A DNA stretch of 64,000 nucleotides. Origin: Embiotoca jacksoni (lineage: Eukaryota; Chordata; Actinopteri; Embiotocidae). Shown here piece by piece: positions 13,437-25,500 of this stretch (positions are counted from its first letter, which is position 1; each line of letters begins with the position of its first letter). The translations under genes and the position numbers were made by a program. Location of the stretch: contig JAKOON010000003.1 of NCBI GenBank assembly GCA_022577435.1, positions 4,293,501 to 4,357,500 on the forward strand, given 5' to 3'. The notes below the pieces were generated by a model that did no database searches, was not told the DNA's origin, and saw only the letters and a list, made by a program, of their open reading frames with translations.

Positions 13437-16400
13437 CGATCCTTCTACCATCAGAAACACATTTTTAACGCAACAGCCTGCATGCAGTCTGACTAAATCT
13501 GTTTAAGTGATTACTCGTTCTACTCTTTCTGTTTCAGTCCCTGTGGCCTGCTTCTTCACTGCAGGTATACCTCTTAGTATGTACGCAGTTGTAATTCATA
13601 TCTGTTTATGTCTCCTCTGAGATTTTGTGAGCACTAAAACCTCTGCACCTCTCTGTCCTCCAGTCTCATGTCAGTCCGACAGCAGCAGCAGTGTGGTGGT
13701 GGCGGGTTATAACCTGAGCGCCCCGGCTGGCTCCAGGATGGTGCTGCAGTGTGTGAGTGGCCGCATGGTGTGGACCAGGGACGGGGTGAGGGACAGACAG
13801 AGGGTGGTCCACTGGGACATGTACCGGGCTTATCCGGACTACGCCATGGAGAGGGTGGTGGACATGTTCTCGGCAGGAGACCAGAGGATCTACAACTCCT
13901 ACAATCTGGGCAGGGTCGGCCTCAGTCCCAAAGCCTTCAAGGATGGAAACTTCTCCCTGGTCATCAAAGGTCACATTCCCTGTCTTTGACTTTGGGTTGC
14001 TTACATTTCTCTGTTTGCTTTTATGTGATTTCCATAACTGACCTCATTAATGGGACCAAACTGCTGATTGTATCGTCCATTGTCCCTTTTCTCAGATCAT
14101 ACATTTAGATTTTAATGTCAGTCTGGTACTGTCCATCAGTTTCAGTCCACACAACATGTAATCAAAGTCAAAAAGAAGAGAGAAACTTAAGACAGGCCAG
14201 TGGGCATGAAGTTGCATCATTGCCACAGTAATGAGGTTAAAATTGAGGACTGCTGAGGAAATTGGTGGTAATCAAACCAAATCCTGACACATCTTTACTC
14301 ACATCAGGCCTCATTTTCTGGCGTGCGCTGTGTGCCTTTGCTTTTCTCCCAAATGTTTGATCTTGTAAAAGTGTACACTCTTATGATGGTACCGGAGGTG
14401 GTCTTGGTTTCAGGAGAGGTGGGTGACTTCAATCATGAGGCACACAGGCAGGCCTGCTGTTTTAAAAAGCACAATTGTTGGTGTCTGTGGTTGTGGGAAA
14501 ATCCAGCAATCAGTGGGTGTTTTTTTTTAAGTGAATCTTAAACAGCAACCTGTCTGATTTAAAAAATCATACATTTGACACGATTCCCCACAGAATCAGA
14601 TAACTTGACATGACATGAGTAATTTTCCAACAGTAAAACCTAAAAAGTTCCATCAGAGCTTCACAAACACGTAAACTGGCCAGTAAGGAATATGTTTTAA
14701 ACTAAACAGCATTAATCTGCAAATAATGTCAAAAACTAAACCCGCAACTGTCTAATCAATCTAAAAGGCTTTGGATGGCACAAATGTGAAGTATGTATGC
14801 TGATCTACTCTATATCAACTTGTACAGTTTCCTAAGTGACTATGACTTCCAGCATGATTGACGTGACGTCATTTGTTGTGTCTCTGCATGTGGTGACAGA
14901 TGTGACGATGAACGACAGAGGGCTGTACTCCTGTAACCTCCATCATCTCTACTGCCATCTGTATGAGACACTCAGAATCCAACTCAACGTCACCAAATCA
15001 CGTATGTACCACTGGAACTATAATCAGTATTACTCCACAAACATCCTCTGCACACAACTGACTTAGTTTGTCTTATTGTTGTTGTTTTAAACCATAAAGG
15101 CCGTAAAGAACAGCGCTACTGGGATGGACAGAAGGCCGTGTACGTGGTGCTGCTCGGGAGCACTGTGGTGCTGCCATGCATCAACCGGCGCGCTGTGTGG
15201 ACAGACTGGAGCGAGGAGGAGGAGGACCAGCAGGTGTGTGCGCATGTCTCCTCTGACAGACCAGTCTGAGCTCAGAGTTACTTGTAAATGTGACGAATTA
15301 CATTATATTGGCTGTGTTTGGTGGCCTCTAGGTGGTCCACTGGGACCGTCAGTCCCCAGGAGTCCGCCATGACCGTGCTGACCGGCTGGTGGACCTTTAC
15401 GCATCGGGGGAGCAGCGAAGCTACGGGCCCCTGTTCCTCCAGAGGAAGATGAACATTAGCAATCAAGCCTTCGCAGAGGGAGACTTCTCACTTACCATAT
15501 GGGATCTGCAGGTGTGTATGTCTGAGCATGTGAACAGATAAACAGCAAAGTACACATTGTAAAAATACACTGCTGTGGAAAGAAGTACAGTTCCCGTAAT
15601 GCTTTTAAATGAGTGTGCCCATGCACTATGAACATTAGGCATTTACAAAAATTGTGTTTGTGTGAGTGTGTATATGTATAGTGTTTTCAGAACACATGGA
15701 GCTTTCATTAGTAGTGCAGCTCCCGGCAGGGCAAACTTTATCGCTCCATTGGGAAAATGTGGTTGGCAACCACAATAAGCTGAGCAATAACTTCAATGAA
15801 AAAAAAAAAAAAAAGGAAAACAGTTGTTGTCACTTGTTACAAGATCAAGCAGAGACAGGTTTACAGCCATATTTTAGGGAATCTTAAAGGCCCCAGTGGT
15901 TTGTAATAGAACTCAGAAATCAGGATATTTAGGTCACATCAGGAGGCTTTTGTCATTTACAGGCACTTAAAATAATAATAATAATTCAGGCAAGAATAAA
16001 AAGCTTTCTACTTTAGTGTGTATAATCTTGTATAACTCGGTCACAGTAACACCAATAGTGACTCTGACTGTTGGGGATAAAACTTAAAGAGTGTTTCCTT
16101 TCAAAAGAGACCAACCTCATGCTTGTACTACAAATGGTTCAAGAACGGCTTTCATCTTACTTTGGGTCTGCCTTGTTTTATGCTAATTTTTTTACTGGAA
16201 GCATAAATAAGCCGATTCTTGAGTCAGTGTACTTACTTTCCACCACTGCTCATGTTGCTGTGCAATCCTCTCCAGTGTTTTTTTTTTGGTGCTTTATACA
16301 TGATGATGTATCCTACGTGTGTGTTTTGAAAGCCTTCGGACCAGGGGAGGTATTCCTGCCACCTCCATCATCATTACTGCGGTCTACACGAGAGAAGAGA

Positions 16401-17310
16401 GTTTCAGGTCACAGTGGAGCCGCCACTGATTCAGACCACCGAGCTGGCCAAAGCACTGCCCAGCGAAGACAAAGGTTGACACACACTCACACACACAGTC
16501 TCTCTTCCTGCCTATAGTTAAAGGTCAGTGAGTGCTTTAGCAGAGATGCTGTTTTATGACTTCGTGGATTTGAACTATCAATTAGGAGAAATAACGCACA
16601 CACACACACACACACAGTCACACACATCTGTTCTTCCCTTCACTCTTCCCCTTCGTGCTGTCTTGTTTTGTCCTCATTCGTCTTGCTGTGTCTCCCCTCG
16701 GGCTCTCCAAACAGCAGAGCAGCAGTAGAAGAAGAAGAAATGAAAGGCGTGGGTGAAGAATCCCATTCCTCTCTGAAGTTTTCTGTTCATGAGAGAATTT
16801 TTTTTTTTTTGCACTGTCAGCTTATCTGACGCCAGACCCCTGAAACCACACACACACACACATGCACACTCACTCACACACATGCACACTCACTCACACA
16901 CGAAACCCTGCAAGTCTCACCCTCATCGCCTTTCACCTTCTTTCATCTACTTTTTCACACTCCTAGAATGTGTGAAGTTGTCTATATAAGGCTGTTTTAT
17001 TTTATCCACTGTCCTCCCTGCTGGTCTGTTAGTTTCTCATCTCTCAGTTGTTTAGCTCAGATTCCTCTGCCTGAAAAGCTCTTTCACTGGGTGCATATTA
17101 GGAAAAGAGAAAAGAAAAGAGAGACGCGGGGTGGAGGGGCTTGATTGGCATGTCGGCGCTGCCAGCTGCCTACCTCAAATTCTTTGATGATGAGAGAGTT
17201 TCTGGTGCATGTGTCTGTTTTTCCAGTAGGTAACTGAAGCAAAGCCGATAATGGCGGACGTATCAATGTGGGAAAATCATTGAGAGAGGTTTAGAAAATG
17301 AGAAAGTCCA

Positions 17311-17362
<52 letters not shown>

Positions 17363-19203
17363 AGTGCGCCAAGAAGACCGATCTCATTTCAGTGGAATCT
17401 CTCGTCTTTTGGACTGAAATCCAGCGCTGCCCACACAATTAATCCTTCACTCCCCGAGCCGTAATAATACAGTAGGATTGTAGCATGGGAATGGTGCTGG
17501 TTAGGATTGCGCTGATGTATCTCCAGAGTTTGTATGTGTTCTCCCTCTTTCCTCTCAGACAGGACAGTATGCAGCACTGTGTCGTGTTATCTGTCTTGTT
17601 CTGCCCTCTCTGACTGTCTGCTGCCCTGTTGACTTTGGCTTGCTCTTCGCATTCTGCAGAAGTTTCCCTCTTACTTTCGTCTCGGCTCTGTCCTGTTTTT
17701 TTTCTTCCTCTTTTGATGATCCCACATGCTCAGGTTTGTATATTTTCAGCACGTTCCTTTCATTTCTCCATCCCCCCTCCGCCTTCACTATAGATAAAGA
17801 AAGAGAAATCTTTTCTGAAGTTTATAGACAAGAACGAGAAGAGTGCTTCATCTGCACGGCAGCTGGCCACACAGAGAAAGTTCAACCAGATGGGGGCAGG
17901 CGCTGAGGAATCAGGGTTTTCAGATGGAGATATAAAAGGAGAAAAAGAAGTAAGGGGGGAGAGGAGTTTGTTGATGAAGTAGGGAAGAGGAAATGTAGGT
18001 CAAGCTCTCTTTCCCTCCCATCGCAGTTACTTCTCTGCACTTTGGGACAAGGAGACACAGTTTGAACACAAACACACATGTTCTCATGTCAGGAGAGGAA
18101 AGCTTGAAACTTATTTGGGAATCAAAAGATTTGTAATGGTTTTTTTTTTTTCATGTGCTGAAAGTGTTTGGGATCCCATGGTGAAGCCTTGTCTAGCTTC
18201 ATTTTGCGAAGGAGGCCTCTGGAGGAAAATCTCACCGTCGTCTTCCTCTCCCTCGGCTCTCCTCCTCTGTTCCGTTCTGTCCTTCCTTCACTCCTCCTGC
18301 TCATCGCTTTTTCTGTGTTTTACTGCCAGGAAAAGTAAATCACAGTATGACACTCAGTCTGGATCTCATTTTGGCTCAAATATGTTGAGTCTGAGGTCCA
18401 CAGCTGCTTCTTGCCTTCCACTTTTTTTTTTTCTAACCCTAAATAAAACCAGGTTTTCCTTCGTCCTCTCAACACTCAGCACTACTGCACCAATCATCTC
18501 ATGCTGATCCACTAATTATTTCTCACTTCCCTAATGTGTCGGCCAGTTTGTGCAGCGAGGAAGTGCACATGCATGTGCAGCCATGCAGCCAAATGCACAC
18601 ACTGATAATCATCGTTGTGCGGCTTGGAGAGGACTTTGTGCCATGTGTTAGTGCCATTACATGTAGCCTACTGCTGCAAACACACATTAAACACAAACTG
18701 CTGAATGCCCTGGGAACAAAGACCAAAGGGGATTGAAGGAGAACGTTACATTGTTTCTGACTTTTAAAGGGAATTATTTCAAACTCCACAAACCCATGAA
18801 GTGTTACTCATGAGGCTCTGATCTTGTTTGGTACATCTATCAATCCTCATGATAAGAGAAAAGGGGAAGAACAGAGGAAACCCAGTGCTGACTGCTGCGA
18901 CTTTTGTACCACTCAGACACCGCTAAGGTTGAGTCACCGCGAGTCATCACCGTAATCCTGCCCGAGCAAAGGCACCACTTTCTCATGCCATTGGGCTACG
19001 TCCTCACCACCTTCCTGCTCCTGGCGTTCGTCATCCTCATCATCATCCTCATCACGCGACGATGTCGAACCAAAGGTCTGAACTGCAGCTTCCTGTTCCA
19101 CTATAGACTTTGAATTTCTTAATCTCATCACATCTTTTTGTGTTTTCAGAGTTCTATCCTCAGGCATCCATGAGGTGAGTCCGGACAACAACAACAACAA
19201 AAA

Positions 19204-19241
<38 letters not shown>

Positions 19242-19606
19242 ATGTGTCCCTCTCGCTGTGATAGGTCCAGCAGAAGTCAGAGCAGCTCCGATGAGTTTGA
19301 GATGGACGTCACCGAGGTGAACGCGTGCAGTCGGGAGGAGAGAAGATTCGGTGAGTTAGAAGAAAGAGTGGATTGTAAATACACACTCGCTGTCTTTCTC
19401 ATCTCGACTCTCTCCTGTGTTTAGACTACAAGAACAACCTACTGAAAGAAAAGGTCCACGTGAACACTCAGCCTAAAGTCATCGATCTTGACAAAGGTAT
19501 GCACACACCCGCACGCACACGCAAAAGTCAGCTGTCATGAATTACCTCCTCAGCCTCCGCCAATTTGTCTTCGCTTCATGCAGAGATGCAGAAGTTTTCA
19601 AAGTGA
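12865..19606 (+). CDS. mxra8: Matrix remodelling-associated protein 8 (two-Ig membrane protein)
   Basis: Single-pass adhesion protein, also called limitrin or DICAM; the mammalian protein is also known as an entry receptor for arthritogenic alphaviruses. Twelve coding exons: 12865-12916, 13538-13564, 13664-13969, 14900-15001, 15100-15233, 15332-15511, 16333-16474, 18917-19075, 19150-19174, 19265-19350, 19425-19496, 19584-19606. Phases join to 435 residues (human about 442). Residues 1-26 form a signal peptide. Two V-type Ig domains follow, each with the family hallmarks R-x-VW, VVHWD, a G-FSL turn and YSCxLHHxYC. One transmembrane helix lies near residues 342-360. The cytoplasmic tail ends with the conserved DYKNN-LKE and IDLDK motifs. 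Many mammalian versions have RGD in domain 2; here the same spot reads E256-G257-D258. The paralogue (a or b) is not decided. Confidence 0.95.
13349..13434. repeat. (GA)n microsatellite in mxra8 intron 1
   Basis: About 86 bases of GA repeat with a few AAAG and CGAG interruptions, 104 bases before the exon 2 acceptor. Confidence 0.95.
16475..18916 (+). other. mxra8: mxra8 intron 7
   Basis: A 2.4 kb intron between the second Ig domain and the transmembrane exon. It holds several CA/TG tracts, the longest (TG)24 at 17313-17360, and pyrimidine-rich stretches. The open frames here have no recognisable similarity. Confidence 0.7.
17313..17360. repeat. (TG)24 microsatellite
   Basis: Perfect TG tract inside mxra8 intron 7. 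Confidence 0.95.
19205..19239. repeat. (CA)n inside a 90-base mxra8 intron
   Basis: CA tract of about 17 units filling much of the very short intron between coding exons 9 and 10 (19175-19264). Confidence 0.95.
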
Positions 19607-19895
19607 GACGACGAGGAAGAAACTGGAGTCACTGGCTGGTCCAGAGGCTGCGCTCCAAACTAAACACCTCCACGCTGCCCGCCGTCCTGGCAGGAGAGAC
19701 GCCACAGGGAGAAGATCAGCGTTTGTTGGGAAAAACACTAAAAACAGGTCTTGTGTTGTCAGATGTGTCAGTATTAGATGAACACACAGGAGAGAATTTG
19801 TAGTTGTTGTTTCCGTCACTGTGCCACCCTGAGGGGAATCCTAACCAAGCCTCGACCGCTATATGATGGACAAATGTGTTCACACTCTTGAGTTC

Positions 19896-19901
19896 AATAA
19901 A
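19896..19901 (+). terminator. mxra8: mxra8 polyadenylation signal (AATAAA)
   Basis: First AATAAA after the stop, giving a 3' UTR of about 310 bases. A second AATAAA at 20595-20600 could give a longer alternative end. Confidence 0.6.
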
Positions 19902-19965
19902 ACTGACTCGGTTGTAATTGAGTGAATATGAATTATCTGTATCAAAAATGTAACAAAATGCTTGG

Positions 19966-20006
19966 TTTTTTTTTTTTTTTTTTTTTTTTGGGGGGGGGGG
20001 GGGGGG
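19966..20006. repeat. T24-G17 homopolymer block
   Basis: A run of 24 T followed directly by 17 G, in the 3' flank of mxra8. Lengths of such runs are unreliable in assemblies. Confidence 0.9.
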
Positions 20007-20990
20007 TTCACTTTGTTTACTCCCCTTTTCTTTTTGGCTTAACTGACTGGACTGAAGCACCGCTGCAGTGTTGCTGTCAGTGTGTCCTGCTTCCTAAAGC
20101 TTGAATTAACAGTATGTTATCTGACCATTAAAGCAGTGGATGTGAGAATGTTTTATATTAATGCTCAGACTATACATTTGTGGAATGTTCCTTTTTTGTT
20201 GTTTTAATATCACACATTAATGCAATTTTTTGTGAACTGAATGTGCATGGAGGAAATCTTTGGCCTTTTTTTTTTTCTTTTCCACGGAAGGCACGCTGAC
20301 TCATCATACCTGTAGTCAGACAGGCTGATGAAGGACAGCTCTGTTCAATTCAAGTCATGACACAATAACCAGACCCTGAAACTAAAGCAGCAGTCAGACC
20401 AGCTGCCACTTATGCGTCTTTTGCGTTTCTGAGTTAATCATGCTGCCCTCATCCGGTTGTTAAATGTAGTTAAAAGTGTGTTTTGTTCTCTTGTTTTGTG
20501 TCAGTCGACATTTTTCCCAGGTCATGTGCGCCCCCTTGTGTGGGAACCACTTTCCTACTTGCTGTATTAGATGTGAAGCGCACTATAAACTCGAAATAAA
20601 ATCTGCTGTGGCTTTCTTTTGTTACCCAACTTTTTATTTATCTTCATGTGGCACTCCTTTATGCTTCATAACAACTTACCTGCCTATAGAGGATCTGTAC
20701 TTGTACTGTTAATCCAGTAAAAAAAAAAATAAAAAAAAAAAATTAAAATGCGGTTTTGCAGTTTTTGGATTTGCCTATCACGAGTCTAAAAAGTATAAAT
20801 GCAACTTTAGAAACTCATTTAATAGAAAGGGAATATTCCATCACATCTGATTCCTTACTATTAAAAATTGCAAAGGAACCGATGGGCTTTTAAGCTGTCT
20901 AATGTTTCTAATGTCTCTGGTAGTAGATATCAGCTATTATGTTTTTTTTTTTTTATTTTGTTGTGCTCGGCATAATCATGCCTTAAGTAC
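20007..20990. other. Spacer between convergent mxra8 and per3 3' ends
   Basis: AT-rich sequence with several A- and T-runs. It may hold an extended mxra8 3' UTR up to the AATAAA at 20595. No gene was seen. Confidence 0.5.
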
Positions 20991-21008
20991 ATGTTAGGTC
21001 ATAGCTCA

Positions 21009-21014
21009 TTTATT
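21009..21014 (-). terminator. per3: Candidate per3 polyadenylation signal (AATAAA)
   Basis: The minus strand reads AATAAA about 1.5 kb after the per3 stop codon. I saw no standard signal nearer the stop. A long 3' UTR is usual for PER genes, and this one would include the (CA)n and (TG)n tracts at 21.3-22.1 kb. Confidence 0.4.
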
Positions 21015-21337
21015 CATTCCTCTGTGTCACAAACAAACAGTCCCTGAATTCAAGACAAATGGCTTTTTATACACTTCGTGAAGTTTGTTTTGTGTACATT
21101 TTCTATAAAATACATGTAACTGTAATATACTTTCGATCTAAAAACGGTAGAAAACCCTGGTCAGTCTTGCACTGTTGGACAACGGTGCTGAAGGAAGCAG
21201 CTCCTTTAGCACGCGCATTTGTACACATTCACAAGCTCACCCGCGACCTGAATCCAGTACAAGAGTGACGACATTCACAGAACTATAGCGGGTTAGTCGG
21301 CTTCTCACTGTCTCGCTCTCCCTTTCTCTCTTTCTGA

Positions 21338-21442
<105 letters not shown>

Positions 21443-22066
21443 AACACACACACACGCAGCTAGTCACATAGACAGCCACAGAGGCTATGAGGAAATTCAT
21501 TCAGTAAGCAAACACGAGAGCAGCGGATATTTGGGGCCACGCTGTGAGTGTTCAGAATCAGAGGGATAATACAGGTAACGGAGAATGCTGAGCAGGCGGG
21601 GGACTGGGTGGAGAAAGGACTTGCAACAGGGAGTTTTAAGCAATGAGCTGAACTCGTATCCTCGAACTAATTTCAATTTGAAATGATCCACATGTTTGCT
21701 GTTGTTCGTGAGTCAAAAGAACACAAGAGCCGACGCTCTGGACAAAACGAAACCAACCTATGGAATAAGAGAATACACTCCAAAAATTATAACGCAAAAG
21801 ATTTGAATCTGAACATTTCAAAGAGAAAGCAGAAAATGTGTCTTTGTCTTCGTGCACGTCAGGATAAAAAGAAGATGAATCATATGTCAATCATGGTAAG
21901 TTTTTACACCACTGAAGGAGTAGATGTGGTACACATTTACTGTACAATCTGCACTCCACCTCGCTGGAGAAGAGTCTGCCGTGTTTGGGAACTCAAACTG
22001 GGCCGATGCCGTCTTTGTCTTCTCGCCCAGCCACAACTGTTCTGCCGAGCGTGCGTGTGTGTGCGC

Positions 22067-22075
<9 letters not shown>

Positions 22076-22108
<33 letters not shown>
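22076..22108. repeat. (TG)n microsatellite
   Basis: TG tract of about 16 units in the presumed per3 3' UTR. Confidence 0.9.
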
Positions 22109-22110
<2 letters not shown>

Positions 22111-22510
22111 AAAGTGCTCGAGTTTAGGGGCACCAGCGGAGGGACTCTCCTCATATATATTGGGCCCCTGGCGGCTCACGGTGCCAAAGGATCTGGATAA
22201 CTACAACCTACACCCCCTCCGAGGGTTCTATTAACACAAAAAGAGGAGAGGAATAATATTCATGGTCCGATAAAGACAGTCACATTAACTGACTGAAAGA
22301 AAATGCCAGTAAAATGCCCGTCTCTCGCCTCGTCTCTTCCTCAGGGTCTTGGTCCAGCCTCTGTTAACTTTACAAAACATGTTAAAGTTTAGACTAAAGC
22401 ACAGGGGTCCCCCTGGTCAGAAGAGATGCATGGTGGTAGTTGCTGAGGTTTCTGACAGGGGTGGTTCTCTGTGAGCTGGATGGCGGTTGCTTTGGGGCTC
22501 CGGGGCTCTT

Positions 22511-25500
22511 TTAAGTGTCAACCACACGTCCGATGAGGTCCTGCTGAGGGGCCTGCAGGGGTGACGAGCTATCCGGCATAGGAGGGTGAGGGGAGTGGGC
22601 CATGCCTGCACCTGAGCTACAGGTCACACAACCCTGGAAGACACAGAAAAGACGGTGAACATGCGGTCCGTGTGCGCCACAGAAAAGGAATACATCTGCT
22701 GTGAGTGTGTACTTTCAGATCCATGTCACACCTGTGTGTCTACTTCCGGTGGGAGGGTCTGATGTTTGATCCAGGGATGCACCTCGGCCAGCTCGCCTTT
22801 TTGCTCCTTGGTGAACCAGGGCTGGAGGGGCTGAAGAGCTTGAAGCTTCTCCCTATCTTCTGCCAACACCTTGTTCTGGTCCCTGTGGAGCGAGGAGGAC
22901 AAGCCAGAGGACGCAGAAGATAAGTCAAAGAAATGCATCATATTATTCTACTCTACTGGCCTGAACATAAGCCAGCACAGGATTATGTCGACTCAACACT
23001 TTGCCGCGTTAGACCAGGTTGGAGAAATAGCAAAGATGGCAATGCTTAAATCATGGGAACCGAGGCGGAGTCATCAAATAACTTTAAAACAATCACACGG
23101 TGTCAGAGAATGTCATTATAATAATGTTAAGGACAAAAACCCCATCTTGATAAATTTGTCTTGAAAATGAGGATCTTTGAGCAGGAACAAAACAGGCTGC
23201 TTTAAAGAGCTAAAACCTCAAACACGTTTCTGACTTTCAGCGCTTGAAAAGATGTGTCTTCACTATTATCTCACTTTCGTTCAGCTGAAAGTTTCTGAAA
23301 TCACAAAAACACCAATTCTGATTGGCTTAGCCAAGATATTTTCATTTCACTATGTTTCACTATTCAGCTACAAAGGATAGGTCAAAGGTCCAACTACTGA
23401 CGAAGTGGGAGAGTAATGCTGCACTGGGGTGTACAGATTGGGTTTCTGGCCGCACTTCAGTCCGTTATGCCAAAGCAGATGTTTCCCAACAGCTGTTAAA
23501 GGCTTTAATAAGACAGATTTTCTCTTTTGTTTATTATTAGCAACAATAGAAACAGGAGGTGTATATGCGTGTACCTGGTGTGAATCTGGTACGTCATCAT
23601 GACGTGCTCCGGTGTGTGCTGGATCATGCTCCACAGGGAGTTCTCCACCCGAGTGTCGAAGGGGTGTTGGTGCTCTGCCGGGGCTTCCTGGCTCTTATGA
23701 GTTTTGTGCGACGTGTCTGACGAATCGTTGCTGGCAAAGTATTTGCTGCTGTTGCTGCTGCCTGTAACCCAGAGACAGCTCTGCATTAGTCACTGTCAAC
23801 TCAACTGTTAACTGCACGCCAGCGTTCAATTGTCCTGAACTGCAGTGTTTGATCTCATTGTTGTACTCATTTGTAATGTTATTTGTAGTGTAGTACGTAG
23901 CATTTAGAAGCGCTGCATACTTGAGAAATGAGAAATTCTGCAGCTGTAGACACAGAATGTAAAACAAGATCATATTAACCAGACTGTCAAGTACACACAC
24001 GTTTCACAAGTACTGTCATGGAAAAAACGTGTTTGTGTCTGCTTTCCTTATGTGTGTAGGTTTTCTTTCTCACCAGTATGCGAGGTGGAGGTTCCGTTGG
24101 AGCCGGAGCCAGATCCAGATCCCAGCGAGCCTCTAGACTCCCCTGATCCGGACCCCGAGGCGTTGGAGCCCGTCCCCGACCTGGCGTCCTCCTGCATCAG
24201 CAGGTCCAGCAGCTCACTGGACGTAGACTGGGCATCGTGGTTGCCAGACACACTGGGGGCATCACCCTGGACAAGGCAAAGGTTTACAAGTCAGAAGAAC
24301 TGTTTATGTATGAGACACGAGGTGAAGTTTTGACAGGCAACATCAGACTCACCTGATCTGCATGATGTTCATGGAGGCTCTCGGCATGGTTGTGCCCGGT
24401 GCTGCTCTGCTCTTCATTCGGCTTGGGCAGCTCCTCCTGCAGCAGGTTGAGCTGCAGCGGAGAACTTGAGCGAGAGCTGGAGAATAAAGCCCGAGGCTCC
24501 GCTGCTTCCTCCTCCTCCCCGACAGAGGAGCTGGGTCTCGGAGAGCCGAGCAAAAGGCCTGGGGATGTCTGAGTGTGAGGGCCAGGCTCGGCTTGGATCT
24601 GAGGCTGAAAGAAGGGGATGCTGCCGGGGGCATAGCTTGTCATGGTGATGGGAGCCTGAGCAGGCGGTGGGAAAATAGACGGATAATCTGGAGTGAAAGT
24701 TGGATAGTTGGGCAGTATGACAGCCATGACTGGAGCCACGTAAGGGTTGAAGCTCTGGGCTAAAGCCATTTGCTGCAGGTTGTGAAAGTTCTGGATATTC
24801 TGCAAATTTTGAATGGGCTCCATCTGGATCGGTTGCATGCCTGGCAGACTCTGAGCCGTTTGCATGATGTAGCTGAGCTGGTCAGGAGGCTGCAGCACCA
24901 TAGGATCTGTTCCAGCCAGCTGTTGGGGTCTGGGTGGTTGCTCTGAGCCGGGCTTCCCCATGACGGGGAAGAATGGCACCTGGGGTGGGGATGTTTGGCT
25001 GTAGGGGGCCCCCATGTGGGGCTGGGAGGACTCTGAGGAGGGCCAGGAGGAATTGGGGACACGGCGAGGGGGGGCCAGGTGGAGAGGCGTAGCTGTCTGT
25101 GGAACCCTGGGGTTTGGCTCGCTTGTGTCTGGGCTTTCCTCTTCGAGGGCGGTTCCAGCCTCCAGCGCTCACCGGTCGTAGGTAGTCTCCTGTAGCAAGA
25201 CGGAATACGTTTGATCTGGTGTTCAAGTGTCCCTTCAAAAACTTCATCCAGCTTCCTCTAAATCAGCTACCTTACTACACAAACATGCACATACCTGGGT
25301 GGTGGGAGTGAGCCATGGAGCTGTTGTCCAGCTGCAGGTAGGAGCTGTAGGGGCTCTGAAGGATGTGATGGCGGAATCGATCCACGTACTCCTGCTCCTC
25401 CTTCTGGGTGTGAGCTGACAGCACCTCCTTGGTGAGACCCACAAACTTGGGTTCCTCTGTGGCAGGGCTCGGGGCTGGACGGACCAGGGTCTGAGCAGCA

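Noticed and set aside
16071..16517. 148-codon plus-strand open frame
   Set aside because: It reads across mxra8 intron 6, exon 7 and intron 7 in the wrong frame; the real exon is 16333-16474.
19966..20006. T24-G17 block as a functional quadruplex
   Set aside because: Long homopolymer joins are common assembly artefacts and it lies outside the nearest predicted transcript end.
21683..22234. 183-codon plus-strand open frame
   Set aside because: It runs through a TG microsatellite (a Cys/Val run) and lies in the presumed per3 3' UTR on the other strand.
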